Of a stretch of 64,000 nucleotides of DNA, positions 16,342 through 24,711 are shown piece after piece. Made by a program: the position numbers and the translations under genes. The stretch covers positions 372,001 to 436,000 of the forward strand of contig NZ_BJYX01000001.1 of assembly GCF_007991735.1 (NCBI RefSeq). Reading direction: 5' to 3'. Under the pieces are notes generated by a model. That model did not search any database. It had not been told where the DNA came from and saw only the letters and a list, made by a program, of their open reading frames with translations. Origin of the DNA: Terrabacter aerolatus. GTDB taxonomy: Bacteria > Actinomycetota > Actinomycetes > Actinomycetales > Dermatophilaceae. The first letter of the stretch is position 1. Each line of letters starts with the position of its first letter.

Positions 16342-16893
16342 GTGAGCGAGGTCGTCGACCGCAGTGACGCGAGCCTGGCCCGCGACGCCGCCCTCGGGGA
16401 CCGGCTCGCCTTCGAGGTGCTGCTCCACCGTCACGGTCCGGCGCTGCACCGGTACGCGCTCCGCACCTGCGCGACGCCCGCGGACGCGGAGGACGTCGTG
16501 CAGGAGACGTTCGTCGCCGCGTGGCGCGGCCTGAACCGCTGGGACGGGCGCGCCAGCGTCAAGACGTGGCTCTTCGCCATCGCGGCGCGTAAGGTCGCCG
16601 ACGCGAGCCGGAAGCGGCGCGCGGTGCCCATCGACGACCAGCTGCTCGAACCCGTGGCGTCGGGGGACGCCGGGCCCGACGACCACGCCCGTGAGCGGGA
16701 GCTCCTCCAGGCTCTGGAGGCCGCCCTCGACGAGCTGCCCTACAACCAGCGCGCCTGCTGGGTCCTCATCGAGGTCGAGGGACTGAGCCAGGCCGAGGTG
16801 GCGTCGGTGCTCGAGATGAGCCCCGACGCGGTTCGCGGCACGATCTTCCGCGCGCGGCGCAACCTGACCGAGAGGATGGCGAGATGGCGGTGA
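16342..16893 (+). CDS. ECF RNA polymerase sigma factor
   Basis: 183 residues. Region 2 is ATPADAEDVVQETFVAAWRG, with RWDGRASVKTWLFAIAARKV; region 4 is LDELPYNQRACWVLIEVEGL followed by SQAEVASVLEMSPDAVRGTI. No anti-sigma factor of ordinary zinc type follows; instead the next gene, overlapping by ten bases, encodes an Asp23-like protein. With the divergent alkaline-shock operon, the likely regulon is envelope stress. Start GTG 16342 with GGAAG close upstream. Confidence 0.9.
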   Translation: MSEVVDRSDASLARDAALGDRLAFEVLLHRHGPALHRYALRTCATPADAEDVVQETFVAAWRGLNRWDGRASVKTWLFAIAARKVADASRKRRAVPIDDQLLEPVASGDAGPDDHARERELLQALEAALDELPYNQRACWVLIEVEGLSQAEVASVLEMSPDAVRGTIFRARRNLTERMARWR

Positions 16894-17435
16894 ACGGGAC
16901 ACCTCGCGAGACCGGTGAGGCTGCCGAGACCCCGACGCCGGACGAGCTCCGTCGGGCCGAGCGCCTCCTGCGGGAGGGGGCGGAGACGATGCGCTCCGAG
17001 GCCGCCCCCGGCTGGTTCGACGTCGCCCAGCGGGTGACCGGGGCGGTCCGCTCCGCCGCCCGCCGCAGCATCGAGATCGACGCCGCCTGGCCCGAGCCGA
17101 CCCACGGATCCGCGACCGGGGACCGGCTCCGTGTCAGCGACCTCGTCGTCGTCGACGCCCTGCGCCGCGCCCTCGTCTCGGTCCCACAGTGCCAGCCGAG
17201 CGCCGTCGACCTGGTCGTCGAGGAGGAGCCGTCCGGCGCCGTCCGCTGCCGGGGCGCGCGGGTCGGCCTCGTCGCCGCCTTCGACGTCGATCTCCACGCC
17301 GCCGCCGACCGGGCCCGGCGCCTCACGCTCGACACCCTCTCCGACGTGCTGGGGCCGCCTCCCGACGGCGTGTCGCGCGAGGCCGTGGTCGACGTGGAGA
17401 TCGTCGACGTCACGCCGCACGACCCTCGCCGCTGA
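16884..17435 (+). CDS. Asp23/Gls24-like protein coupled to the sigma factor
   Basis: 183 residues. The N-terminal half is charged and helical (DELRRAERLLREGAETMRSE); the C-terminal half (LRVSDLVVVDALRRALVSVP ... RVGLVAAFDVDLHAAADRAR) resembles Asp23-like domains. ATG 16884 lies within the end of the sigma gene (ten-base overlap). Position suggests it could sense or modulate sigma activity, as anti-sigma factors often do from this place; that role is inference. Confidence 0.68.
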   Translation: MAVNGTPRETGEAAETPTPDELRRAERLLREGAETMRSEAAPGWFDVAQRVTGAVRSAARRSIEIDAAWPEPTHGSATGDRLRVSDLVVVDALRRALVSVPQCQPSAVDLVVEEEPSGAVRCRGARVGLVAAFDVDLHAAADRARRLTLDTLSDVLGPPPDGVSREAVVDVEIVDVTPHDPRR

Positions 17436-17475
17436 GGACGACCCGCCTCGCCGGTGCGCCCGGGATCACGCGGGG

Positions 17476-18435
17476 TCACCCGGGCCAGGCGTCGAGCCAG
17501 GTCGAGCGGGAACTGACGTAGGGCGCGACGAGCGCCACGAGCCCCGGATCGGACTGCCCGGCAAGGACGTTCGAGGCGATGCGGCGCGCCGCACCGGCGA
17601 GGAAGTCGGCCAGCTGCACGCGAGCGTCGTCCTGCGAGTCGACGAACCGGATCCCCTCGAGCCACTCCGCGGACCCGTCGGCGCTGGCCCCCACGGCGGT
17701 GCGGATGGCGGCGTCGGTCAGGGCGGCCTGCACGTCGTGGACCACCCAGAGCGGACGACCTGTGGCACCCCAGTGGTGGAGCACCTCGGCGAGTGCCGGA
17801 ACGATCGGGTCCAGGGCGCCCCGGCCACGCGCCACGAGGGCGAGCAGCCCCTCCGGATCGCGGGGCACCGCGGACACGAGGTCCGGCACCAGGCCCGGAT
17901 CGAGGTGCGCCACCTGGTCGAGCCCCCGGCGCAGCGATCCCGCGGCCGTCACGGCGTCGTCGAGGGAGCGGGCCCGCACCACGTCGTTGAAGTCCGCGAG
18001 CACCGCCTCCCACCCGGCCCGACCGAGGCGTCGCGACGCCGTCCGGTGCACCGACGCCGAGCGGCCGGCCACGTCGTGGGCCGACGTCTCGCCGTCCCCG
18101 AGCAGCGCGACGAGACGCCCGGTGAGGTGCAGTGCCTTGTCGGTGAGGTGCACGTGGGCATGGCCCAGGAGCGGCCCGTCCTCACCGAGGAGCCACTCGA
18201 GCAGCCGCCGGTTCTGCGGACGCAGGACGACGCTGGCCTTGACCTCGGTCGCCGGTGAGCGCGCCTCGACGCGCACCCGCTCGATCGTCGCCAGCGCCGC
18301 GGCCGTCGTGACGTCGACGCTCGCGTGGGCGAACGTGTCAGTGCTCCCGTGGACGAGCTTCTCGCCCTCCGAGCCCGACTCGTCGCACGCCACCTCGAGG
18401 AGGACGGCGGAGCGCGCGGGCGCGGCGGACGGCAT
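17476..18435 (-). CDS. DUF3800 domain protein
   Basis: 319 residues. ACDESGSEGE near the N-terminus supplies D18/E19 and FVDSQDDARVQLADFLAGAA near the C-terminus is the second conserved block; together they mark DUF3800, an RNase-H-like fold of unknown activity often found in defence or mobile contexts, though neighbours here give no such sign. The ATG (18435-18433) lies inside a GTATGCCG motif copy. Confidence 0.75.
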   Translation of the reverse strand: MPSAAPARSAVLLEVACDESGSEGEKLVHGSTDTFAHASVDVTTAAALATIERVRVEARSPATEVKASVVLRPQNRRLLEWLLGEDGPLLGHAHVHLTDKALHLTGRLVALLGDGETSAHDVAGRSASVHRTASRRLGRAGWEAVLADFNDVVRARSLDDAVTAAGSLRRGLDQVAHLDPGLVPDLVSAVPRDPEGLLALVARGRGALDPIVPALAEVLHHWGATGRPLWVVHDVQAALTDAAIRTAVGASADGSAEWLEGIRFVDSQDDARVQLADFLAGAARRIASNVLAGQSDPGLVALVAPYVSSRSTWLDAWPG

Positions 18436-18497
18436 ACCTCATCCTCTGCGCGCGGCGCCGCGACGCCAACCCGGTTCGGCCGCCGAGGGCACGATTC

Positions 18498-18513
18498 GGT
18501 CACGGCCGTGACC
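18498..18513. promoter_or_regulatory. 16-bp perfect palindrome upstream of the B12-domain gene
   Basis: GGTCACGGCCGTGACC is fully symmetric and lies 80 bases before ATG 18594 and 63 bases before the divergent DUF3800 start. It is a good operator candidate for either gene. Its GTGACC half-site also occurs in the palindrome at 16211-16224. Confidence 0.55.
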
Positions 18514-18593
18514 TCCTCCCGGGGAACGGGTACGACGCGTCAGTTCCGACCCGGGACCCTCGCGGTCCCCACCCGGCCGTGAGGAGCATGCCC

Positions 18594-19262
18594 ATGACCA
18601 CGCCGCACCCCGCGACGCCCAGCGACTGGCGGGACGCGCTCCAGCAGACCCTCGAGTCCTTCGACGAGACCGGTGGCCACCGGGTCCTCAGCCAGGTCTT
18701 CGACGAGCTCGGCGTCGAGGACGCGCTCTCGCAGGTCGTGCTGCCCTACCTCCACGACGTCGGCGAGCGCTGGTCCGCCGGGTCGATCGGCGTGGCCCAG
18801 GAGCACTGCGCGAGCAACGTCCTGCGGTCCCGGCTCTCGCTCCTCATGGGGGCCACGGAGCGCACGGAGGGCCCGCTCGCGGTGCTCGCGTGCATGCCGG
18901 GCGAGCGCCACGAGTTCGGGCTCATGGCCACGGCCGTCGTGCTCTCGCGCCTCGGGTGGCGCATCGCCTACCTCGGCGCCAGCACGCCGACCGCCGAGCT
19001 CGTCCACGCCTGCCGGTCCCTCCAGCCCGTGGCCGTCGTCGTCACGGCGCAGCGGGCCACCGCCTTCGCCGCCCACGCCCCCGCGCTGCGCCGGCTCGCC
19101 GCGTCGACGACCGTGCACCTCGCGGCTCGGGGAGCCACCGACGAGATGGCCACCCTGTGCGGCGCGACCCTCCTCGAGGGCGACCCGGTGTGGGCGGCCC
19201 GCGGCCTGCACGAGGCCCTCGGCCGGTCCGAGCCGGACGCGAGCGAGAGCACCGCCGTCTGA
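18594..19262 (+). CDS. free-standing cobalamin-binding protein, CarH/LitR-like, lacking a DNA-binding domain
   Basis: 222 residues. W60 and E70-H71 are spaced exactly as Wx9EH (WSAGSIGVAQEH), the motif of adenosylcobalamin photoreceptors of the CarH/LitR group. ERHEFG (104-109) matches the (D/E)xHxxG signature with H106 as lower axial ligand; VVLSRLGWRIAYLGASTPTA is the Rossmann core. Unlike CarH there is no MerR helix-turn-helix; about 30 residues precede the helical bundle. It may bind B12 and signal to a partner protein. ATG 18594 has GAGGAG seven bases upstream. Confidence 0.85.
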   Translation: MTTPHPATPSDWRDALQQTLESFDETGGHRVLSQVFDELGVEDALSQVVLPYLHDVGERWSAGSIGVAQEHCASNVLRSRLSLLMGATERTEGPLAVLACMPGERHEFGLMATAVVLSRLGWRIAYLGASTPTAELVHACRSLQPVAVVVTAQRATAFAAHAPALRRLAASTTVHLAARGATDEMATLCGATLLEGDPVWAARGLHEALGRSEPDASESTAV

Positions 19263-19352
19263 GGTGCGGGCGACGTCCGTGACCCCCACGGCGATAGGCT
19301 CGTTTGCCGTGCCCAGGCACCGTGACGCGCAGCACCGACCGAGGGAGCTCAC

Positions 19353-19601
19353 ATGACCGCAGGACCGACCGGACAGCAGCATCCCCTCGAGCCCGTCGAG
19401 CAGGTGGAGCCGGTGGAGCAGGTGGAGCTGGTGGGGAGTGCCGAGGGCGCAGAGCCGGTCGAGCCGCTCGGGACGGGGCTCATGGGAGGCGCCGGGCACA
19501 AGGGTCGCGACGCCCGCCTCGGCCTCGTCATCGCGGGCATCGCCGGCGCCGCGCTGCTCGTCGGTGGCCTCATCGCCCTCGTCATCGGGATGGCCGGCTG
19601 A
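19353..19601 (+). CDS. small membrane protein with Glu-Pro-Val repeats
   Basis: 82 residues. The N-terminal half has repeats EPVEQVEPVEQVELV; the C-terminal third is one hydrophobic helix (LGLVIAGIAGAALLVGGLIA). Likely a tail-anchored protein with an acidic cytoplasmic tail. ATG 19353 has GAGGGAG upstream, and GATAGGCT near 19294 is a promoter-like element. No family recognised. Its 3' end overlaps the convergent LysR gene by 20 bases. Confidence 0.7.
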   Translation: MTAGPTGQQHPLEPVEQVEPVEQVELVGSAEGAEPVEPLGTGLMGGAGHKGRDARLGLVIAGIAGAALLVGGLIALVIGMAG

Positions 19602-20514
19602 GCGCGGCGAGCGCGACCGACCGACCCGAGCGCGTCACGAACTCCTCGAACGCCGCGACGGTGGGGTCGTGCGCGGGGTGGCGCACGAGGGCACCGATCG
19701 TCCGCAGGGCCTGGGGATGGTCGAGCCCGACCGGCACCACGTCGCCCTCGGGCGTGAAGGCCGGGAGGATGGCCACCCCGAGGCCGGCACCGACGAGTCC
19801 CCTTGCGGTGTGGACGTCCTCGGCCTCGAAGCCGACCCGCAACGGCACACCGGCATCGGCGTAGATCTCCTCGACCCGGCCGCGCAGGCCGAAGCCGGTC
19901 TTGAGCACGATGAGCTCGTCGCTCGCCACGGCGGCAAGCCGCTCCACCGAGACCGAGCCCGCGCCGGCGACGGGGTGGGAGCGGTGCACGGCGACGACGA
20001 GGGGCTCGTCGTAGAGCACGGTCGTCGACGCACCGGGCAGTGACGGCGGCGACGCGACGAGCGCCACGGCGCAGCGGCCGGCCTCGAAGTCGTCGAGCGC
20101 CTTCTGCCGCGAGCCCTGCGCCAGCTCGAACCGCACCCCCGGGAACCGGTCGCGGAAGCGCCGGATGAGGGCCGGCACGACGGTCTCTCCCAGCAGCGTC
20201 TGGAACGACAGGGAGACGGTGCCGTGGCCGACGACCCTCGACCGCGTCACGACGTCGACGCCGCGCTCGAGGGCGCCGACACCCTCCTGCGCGAAGGGCA
20301 GCAGCGCCCGGCCGGCCGCCGTGAGGGCGATGCCGCGCCCGTCCCGCTCGACGACCGGCGTGCCCAGGAGCTCGCCGAGCCGGGCCAGGGCCCGACTCAC
20401 CGTGGGCTGCGGCATGCCGAGGACGGCGGCGGCGGTCGTCACCTGGCCGACCTCGGCGACGACGACGAAGACGGGCAGCAGCCGCACGACGGCCCGGAAC
20501 TCGGCAGGTCTCAT
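19582..20514 (-). CDS. LysR-family regulator
   Basis: 310 residues with the N-terminal helix-turn-helix (VTTAAAVLGMPQPTVSRALA) and the effector domain from about residue 90 (GTVSLSFQTLLGETVVPALI). Divergent from the MFS gene, which it most likely controls; the effector is unknown. Start ATG 20514. The 71-base gap to the MFS start contains ATCG-N11-CGAT, a LysR-style dyad, at about 20520-20540. Confidence 0.88.
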   Translation of the reverse strand: MRPAEFRAVVRLLPVFVVVAEVGQVTTAAAVLGMPQPTVSRALARLGELLGTPVVERDGRGIALTAAGRALLPFAQEGVGALERGVDVVTRSRVVGHGTVSLSFQTLLGETVVPALIRRFRDRFPGVRFELAQGSRQKALDDFEAGRCAVALVASPPSLPGASTTVLYDEPLVVAVHRSHPVAGAGSVSVERLAAVASDELIVLKTGFGLRGRVEEIYADAGVPLRVGFEAEDVHTARGLVGAGLGVAILPAFTPEGDVVPVGLDHPQALRTIGALVRHPAHDPTVAAFEEFVTRSGRSVALAALSRPSR

Positions 20515-20585
20515 GCCTCGATCGTATGAGTGACTCGATTGACATGCATTGGTGCTCTGGATCTGCGCCGCCTAGCGTCGAGCGC

Positions 20586-21860
20586 ATGACCTGGGCCGGA
20601 CACCTCCCCGCGAGCCGCGAGTACCGCCGCATCCTCGTGGGTCTCGGGGCGGCCGGCGTCGCCACCTTCGCCCAGCTCTACTCCCCGCAGGGCCTGCTGC
20701 CGACCCTCGCGCGAGGTCTCGAGGTGAGCCCGGCCGAGGCCGCACTGTCGGTCTCGCTCGCCACCCTGGGCGTCGCGCTCGCCGTCCTGCCGTGGTCGTG
20801 GGTCGCCGACCGGGTGGGACGGCTGCGCGCCATGCAGGTCGCGATCGTCGCCTCGACGGTGCTCGGGGTCCTCGTCGCCCTCGCCCCCGACATCGAGGCC
20901 CTTCTCGCCCTCCGGCTCGTCGAGGGCATGGCCCTCGGCGGCCTGCCCGCCCTCGCCGTGACCTACCTCCACGACGAAGTCCATGCGCGCCACACCGCCG
21001 CCGCGGCGGCCGCCTACATCTCGGGGACGACGATCGGAGGCGCGGCCGGGCGACTCATCGCCGGCCCGCTCGCCGGACTCGTCGGCTGGCGCCCCGCCCT
21101 GCTCACCGTGGCCGCCGTCTGCGCGGTCGCCTCCGTCGTGTTCCTGCGCCTCATGCCGCGCCCGCGGGGCTACCGGCCCACCGGGGCCTCGGTGCGCACC
21201 GTCACCGACGGCATCCGCACGAGCCTGCGCGACCCGGCCCTGCTCGCGCTCTACGCGCAGGGTGCCCTGCTCATGGGCGGCTTCGTCGGGGTCTACAACT
21301 ACCTCGCCTTCCGGCTGGAGGGGGCGGAGTTCGGCCTCCCGGCGACCGTCGGGTCGCTCATCTTCGCCGCGTATGCCGCGGGCACCGTCAGCTCGCGCCT
21401 GACCGGTCGGTGGGTGCCGCTTCTCGGGAGGCGCCGCGTGCTCGTCGGCGGGACCCTGACCATGGCCCTGGGCGCGCTGCTCACGCTGTCGTCCTCGCTG
21501 GCCGTCGTCGTCGTCGGGCTGCTCGTGCTCACGGCCGGCTTCTTCGCCGCCCACGCGACCGCCTCCGCCTGGGTCGGGGCTCGCGCGACGACCGGCCGCG
21601 CGCAGGCGACGGCGCTCTACAACGTCCTCTACTACAGCGGGTCCGCGCTCGTCGGCTGGCTGCTCGGCTACGCCTGGTCCGGCCCCGGCTGGGGGGCCGT
21701 CGTCGGGGCGGTCGTGGCACTGGCCGCGCTGGCCGCCGGCATCGCCGTCGTCGTCCTGCCCGGACGGTCCCCCGCTCGTGCCGGCGTTACGCCTCCGACG
21801 ACCGCCGACGCGGTGCATGCTGTCCCGCATGAGCGACGGTCCGGTGGGGGGACCACGTAG
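20586..21860 (+). CDS. MFS transporter (YnfM-like)
   Basis: 424 residues, twelve hydrophobic helices in two halves, with VADRVGRLRAMQ between helices 2 and 3 as the MFS loop motif. FAQLYSPQGLLPTLARGL in helix 1 resembles the YnfM/arabinose-efflux subgroup. Probably exports a small molecule under control of the divergent LysR. ATG 20586 is chosen because TAGCGT (20573-20578) ends seven bases before it; the longer frame upstream lies across the operator. Confidence 0.88.
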   Translation: MTWAGHLPASREYRRILVGLGAAGVATFAQLYSPQGLLPTLARGLEVSPAEAALSVSLATLGVALAVLPWSWVADRVGRLRAMQVAIVASTVLGVLVALAPDIEALLALRLVEGMALGGLPALAVTYLHDEVHARHTAAAAAAYISGTTIGGAAGRLIAGPLAGLVGWRPALLTVAAVCAVASVVFLRLMPRPRGYRPTGASVRTVTDGIRTSLRDPALLALYAQGALLMGGFVGVYNYLAFRLEGAEFGLPATVGSLIFAAYAAGTVSSRLTGRWVPLLGRRRVLVGGTLTMALGALLTLSSSLAVVVVGLLVLTAGFFAAHATASAWVGARATTGRAQATALYNVLYYSGSALVGWLLGYAWSGPGWGAVVGAVVALAALAAGIAVVVLPGRSPARAGVTPPTTADAVHAVPHERRSGGGTT

Positions 21861-22023
21861 GGCGGACATCCAGGGCCTGCGGGTCGTGACAGGTCCCAGC
21901 GGGGCGAGATCGAGGTGCGCGGGACGCAGATGCCGAGACCGTGCGCAGCGGTGAGTTCGCGCCCTGCACTGCTCGTACGACGCCAGCCCGCCAGCCCCGC
22001 CCATGCGCTCAGGACGCCCGACG

Positions 22024-22716
22024 TCAGCTCGTGAACGCTGTCGAAGGCAGGTCGCGCTCGTCGTCGGCGAGCGCGCGCACGACCCGGTCGGCCACGGCCT
22101 CGGGATCGAGTCCCCGGGGCAGGCGCGGCGCCTCTCCGGCGACGGGCCGCGAGGCGAGGCCCGTCTCGGTGTGCGGCGGGCGCACGTCGAGGACGCGGAT
22201 GCGGCGCCGGCGCAGCTCCGTCGCGAGCGCCACGTCGAAGGCCGTCAGGCCGGCTTTGGCGGCGCTGTAGGCCGCCATCCCGGGCATCGCCTTCTCGGCG
22301 ACCACGGCGCTGACCTGCGCGAGGAAGCCGCCCTCCGGGATGACGCCGAGAGCGGCCCGGGCCAGGCGGATCGGCGCGACGAGGTCGAGGAGCAGCACCT
22401 CGTCGAGGGTGTCGTCGTCGAGGTCCTCCACCGCGCCGAAGGCGACGACCCCCGCGGCGTTGACGACCCCGGTCAGCGGCGCTGCCGCACTGGCTGCCGC
22501 GACCACGGAGGCCGGTCCGCCCGGCATCGTCAGGTCGGCGACCGCCGTCGTGACGACCGCGGCGCCGAGCTCGTCGGCGAGAGCCTGCAACCGGGCCTCG
22601 TCCCTGCCCGAGAGGGCGACCCGGGCGCCCGACGCCACGAGCCGTCTAGCGATCGCCGACCCCAGACCACCGGTCGCGCCGAGGACGAGGACGTGGGCTG
22701 CAGCGAGGTCGGTCAC
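22024..22716 (-). CDS. short-chain dehydrogenase/reductase
   Basis: 230 residues. GATGGLG (about 13-19) is the nucleotide-binding glycine motif, NAAG the stabilising motif, and YSAAK the catalytic Tyr/Lys; the serine is in QVSAVV. NAD(P)-dependent oxidoreductase; substrate unknown. Start GTG 22716, which has only a weak ribosome site. It is divergent from the BldC-like regulator, 138 bases apart. Confidence 0.88.
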   Translation of the reverse strand: MTDLAAAHVLVLGATGGLGSAIARRLVASGARVALSGRDEARLQALADELGAAVVTTAVADLTMPGGPASVVAAASAAAPLTGVVNAAGVVAFGAVEDLDDDTLDEVLLLDLVAPIRLARAALGVIPEGGFLAQVSAVVAEKAMPGMAAYSAAKAGLTAFDVALATELRRRRIRVLDVRPPHTETGLASRPVAGEAPRLPRGLDPEAVADRVVRALADDERDLPSTAFTS

Positions 22717-22854
22717 GAGGTCATCATCACCCGGTCCGGCCGGCGTCGGAAGGTTCGCAAAATCCGTGGGGTCCTCCGAGGCCCACAGGGGGTCGAGTTG
22801 GGTAAGACTGGAGCAGCAGCGTCAAGGGGGCGCGGATTCTCGGGGGAGAGCACC

Positions 22855-23097
22855 ATGACACAGACGCATCCGTCCACGCGGCAGCACGACGACCTGATGG
22901 CCCCGCACGAGGTGGCCCGGATCTTCCGGGTCTCGCCCGGCACCATCACCCGCTGGGCCAGGGTCGGGCTGCTGCCCTTCACCTGCACCCCGGGCGGCCA
23001 CCGCCGGTTCGATCGCAGCTGCGTCGTCGCACACCTGGAGCGCTTGGCACGCGAGGGCGACGACGACCGCGTGCGCCTCGCCCACGCTGACGACTGA
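22855..23097 (+). CDS. BldC-like MerR-family small DNA-binding protein
   Basis: 80 residues. LMAPHEVARIFRVSPGTITR followed by WARVGLLPFTCTPGGHRRFD is the winged-helix of BldC, a developmental regulator in Streptomyces that binds DNA as a cooperative array; the GGHRR wing is complete. No effector domain. ATG 22855 has GGGGAG just upstream, and TAAGACT at 22804-22810 could be its -10. Targets unknown. Confidence 0.85.
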   Translation: MTQTHPSTRQHDDLMAPHEVARIFRVSPGTITRWARVGLLPFTCTPGGHRRFDRSCVVAHLERLAREGDDDRVRLAHADD

Positions 23098-23104
23098 CGC
23101 GCAC

Positions 23105-23515
23105 CTACGCGTCCACGTCGTCCAGCTCCAGCCGCAGCACCGCCTGCGGCCCGGTCCAGCGACGCCAGGACGGCCGGAACCGTCCGAGCACGCGGATGAC
23201 GGCGTGCTCGACGACGTACTTGCGCCGGACCAGCGACCACACGTGCCGGACGACGTCCGGGTCGGTCACGACCAGCGCACGTCCGCGCACGGGCGGGGTC
23301 GCCACCGTCGGCTCTCCACCCGGGGTGCACGGCACCAGCGTGACGGTGGAGTCGCGCGCGAGCCGTCGCACCTTCCCGGAGTCGAGGTCCGTGAGGATCG
23401 CGAGCCGGTCGTCGTCGCGGACGATCCACACCGGCGTGGAGACCGCCTCGCCCGAGGCGCGGAAGGTGGCGAGCAGCACGAAGCGGGCCCGGGCGACCTC
23501 CTCGGCGGGAGTCAT
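23105..23515 (-). CDS. PPOX-class (F420/flavin) oxidoreductase
   Basis: 136 residues with a split-barrel fold: ARFVLLATFRASGEAVSTPV opens strand 1-2, VWIVRDDDRLAILT strand 3-4, and TVTLVPCTPGGEPT follows; these match the PPOX-class F420-dependent reductases of Actinobacteria. Deazaflavin or FMN cofactor is likely but not proved. ATG 23515 overlaps the MDMPI-type gene's stop by four bases (ATGA), so they form an operon. Confidence 0.82.
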   Translation of the reverse strand: MTPAEEVARARFVLLATFRASGEAVSTPVWIVRDDDRLAILTDLDSGKVRRLARDSTVTLVPCTPGGEPTVATPPVRGRALVVTDPDVVRHVWSLVRRKYVVEHAVIRVLGRFRPSWRRWTGPQAVLRLELDDVDA

Positions 23516-24138
23516 CGCGGCACCCGCGCCAGCCCGGCGCCGCTGAGGTGCGGCACCGCAGCCGACGTGCGGCCGGTGACGAGCAGCAGCAGGATCCGCA
23601 GCTCGCCCTCGAGCACCGGCCCCTGCCCGACGTCGAGATCGGCGTCGGTGGCGACGAGGCGCACCCCCGCGAGGCGCCGCTTCGCGTGGAAGGGCCAACC
23701 CATCCCCCACACCCGGGCGAAGGCCGCCAGGGCTGCGGCCCGCGGCATGGGGCGGGGCAGGCCGAGCGGGACCGCGATGTCCTGGCCGTGGACGAGCGCG
23801 TCCATGAGGAGGTTGTCGGCGCTCGTGACGAGAGGCATGGTGCGGGCGGCGGCGTCACGCCGAAGCTCCTCCACGATCTGCGCGGTGGGCCGGCGGGCGT
23901 GGTCGACGGCGATCTGCGCGCCGGCCGCCCAGAGGTCGCCCCGGGCCCGGACGAGCCGGTTGACGAGGGTGGGCAGGGACGGCGCGGTCGGTGTCATCGC
24001 CACGTGTGCCGCGACGTCACGCACGCGCCAGCGGTCACAGAGCGAGGGCGCCCCCCACTGCTCGGGCGTCAGCTCGTCGAGCATGTCGGCCAGGCTCAGG
24101 CGCTCGTGCTCGAGCGCGGACCACAACGTCTCGTCCAT
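23512..24138 (-). CDS. maleylpyruvate isomerase-family, mycothiol-dependent enzyme (DinB fold)
   Basis: 208 residues. WRVRDVAAHVAM near residue 38-49 and VHGQDIAVPLG near 115-125 carry the three metal ligands (H, H, D) of the MDMPI N-terminal domain, a four-helix DinB bundle using mycothiol. Many members remain uncharacterised. It is divergent from MarR, with the palindromic operator between, so it is likely MarR-controlled. ATG 24138 with GGGGAG upstream. Confidence 0.82.
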   Translation of the reverse strand: MDETLWSALEHERLSLADMLDELTPEQWGAPSLCDRWRVRDVAAHVAMTPTAPSLPTLVNRLVRARGDLWAAGAQIAVDHARRPTAQIVEELRRDAAARTMPLVTSADNLLMDALVHGQDIAVPLGLPRPMPRAAALAAFARVWGMGWPFHAKRRLAGVRLVATDADLDVGQGPVLEGELRILLLLVTGRTSAAVPHLSGAGLARVPR

Positions 24139-24157
24139 GGGAGTCTCCCCGAATATG

Positions 24158-24172
24158 GTAAGAAGTTCTTAC
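24158..24172. promoter_or_regulatory. MarR operator GTAAGAAGTTCTTAC
   Basis: A perfect 15-base palindrome (arms GTAAGAA/TTCTTAC, central G) between the divergent MDMPI-family and MarR genes. It lies across an upstream ATG (24155) of the MarR frame, which argues that the true MarR start is downstream. The layout suggests autoregulation plus control of the enzyme operon. Confidence 0.75.
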
Positions 24173-24214
24173 TACATTCCCACCCTCACCACGGACGTCG
24201 CAAGGGGGTTTCGC

Positions 24215-24649
24215 GTGACAGATCCCAGCCTCGGCGTCCTGCTCTTGATCCCCTACCGCCACCTCGAGCAGCGCGTCCTCGCGGCCGTGCACGCGGCCGG
24301 CCACCCCCTGACCCTGGCCCAGGCCCGGATGGCACAGCGCATCGACGACGACGGCTCACGGCTGACACGGCTCGCCGAGTCCGCACAGGTCACCAAACCG
24401 ACCGCCGGCTACCTCGTCGACCAGCTCGAGCGCGACGGTTACGTCGAACGCGTCGCCGACCCCCGCGACGCCCGCGCCCGACTCATCCGCTTCACACCGA
24501 AGGGGCACGAGGTCATCGCCCTCGCCCGCCAGGTGCAGGACGCCGTCGAGGACGAGTGGCGCGAGCACCTGGGTGAGCGTCGGTCGCGCGCCCTCCTCGA
24601 GGCGCTCCTCGCCCTCCGCCCCCTGACGGACCCCTACGTCGAGGACTGA
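24215..24649 (+). CDS. MarR-family transcriptional regulator
   Basis: 144 residues. LTRLAESAQVTKPTAGYLVD is the recognition helix-turn-helix and ERVADPRDARARLIRFTPKG the wing with the conserved DPRD and T-x-K-G. Start GTG 24215 with AAGGGGG upstream; the in-frame ATG 24155 is rejected because it lies inside the operator. Probably represses the divergent PPOX/MDMPI operon and itself; ligand unknown. Confidence 0.87.
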   Translation: MTDPSLGVLLLIPYRHLEQRVLAAVHAAGHPLTLAQARMAQRIDDDGSRLTRLAESAQVTKPTAGYLVDQLERDGYVERVADPRDARARLIRFTPKGHEVIALARQVQDAVEDEWREHLGERRSRALLEALLALRPLTDPYVED

Positions 24650-24711
24650 GCGACGCGGCATACGCCCGTCCGCCCGCGGTTGTGGGAGGTGTCGGTCATG
24701 ATGTGCGAGTC

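Noticed and set aside
24155-24214. In-frame ATG 24155 as the MarR start
   Set aside because: It lies across the palindromic operator, lacks a ribosome site, and gives an extra 20 residues absent from MarR proteins. GTG 24215 with AAGGGGG is better.
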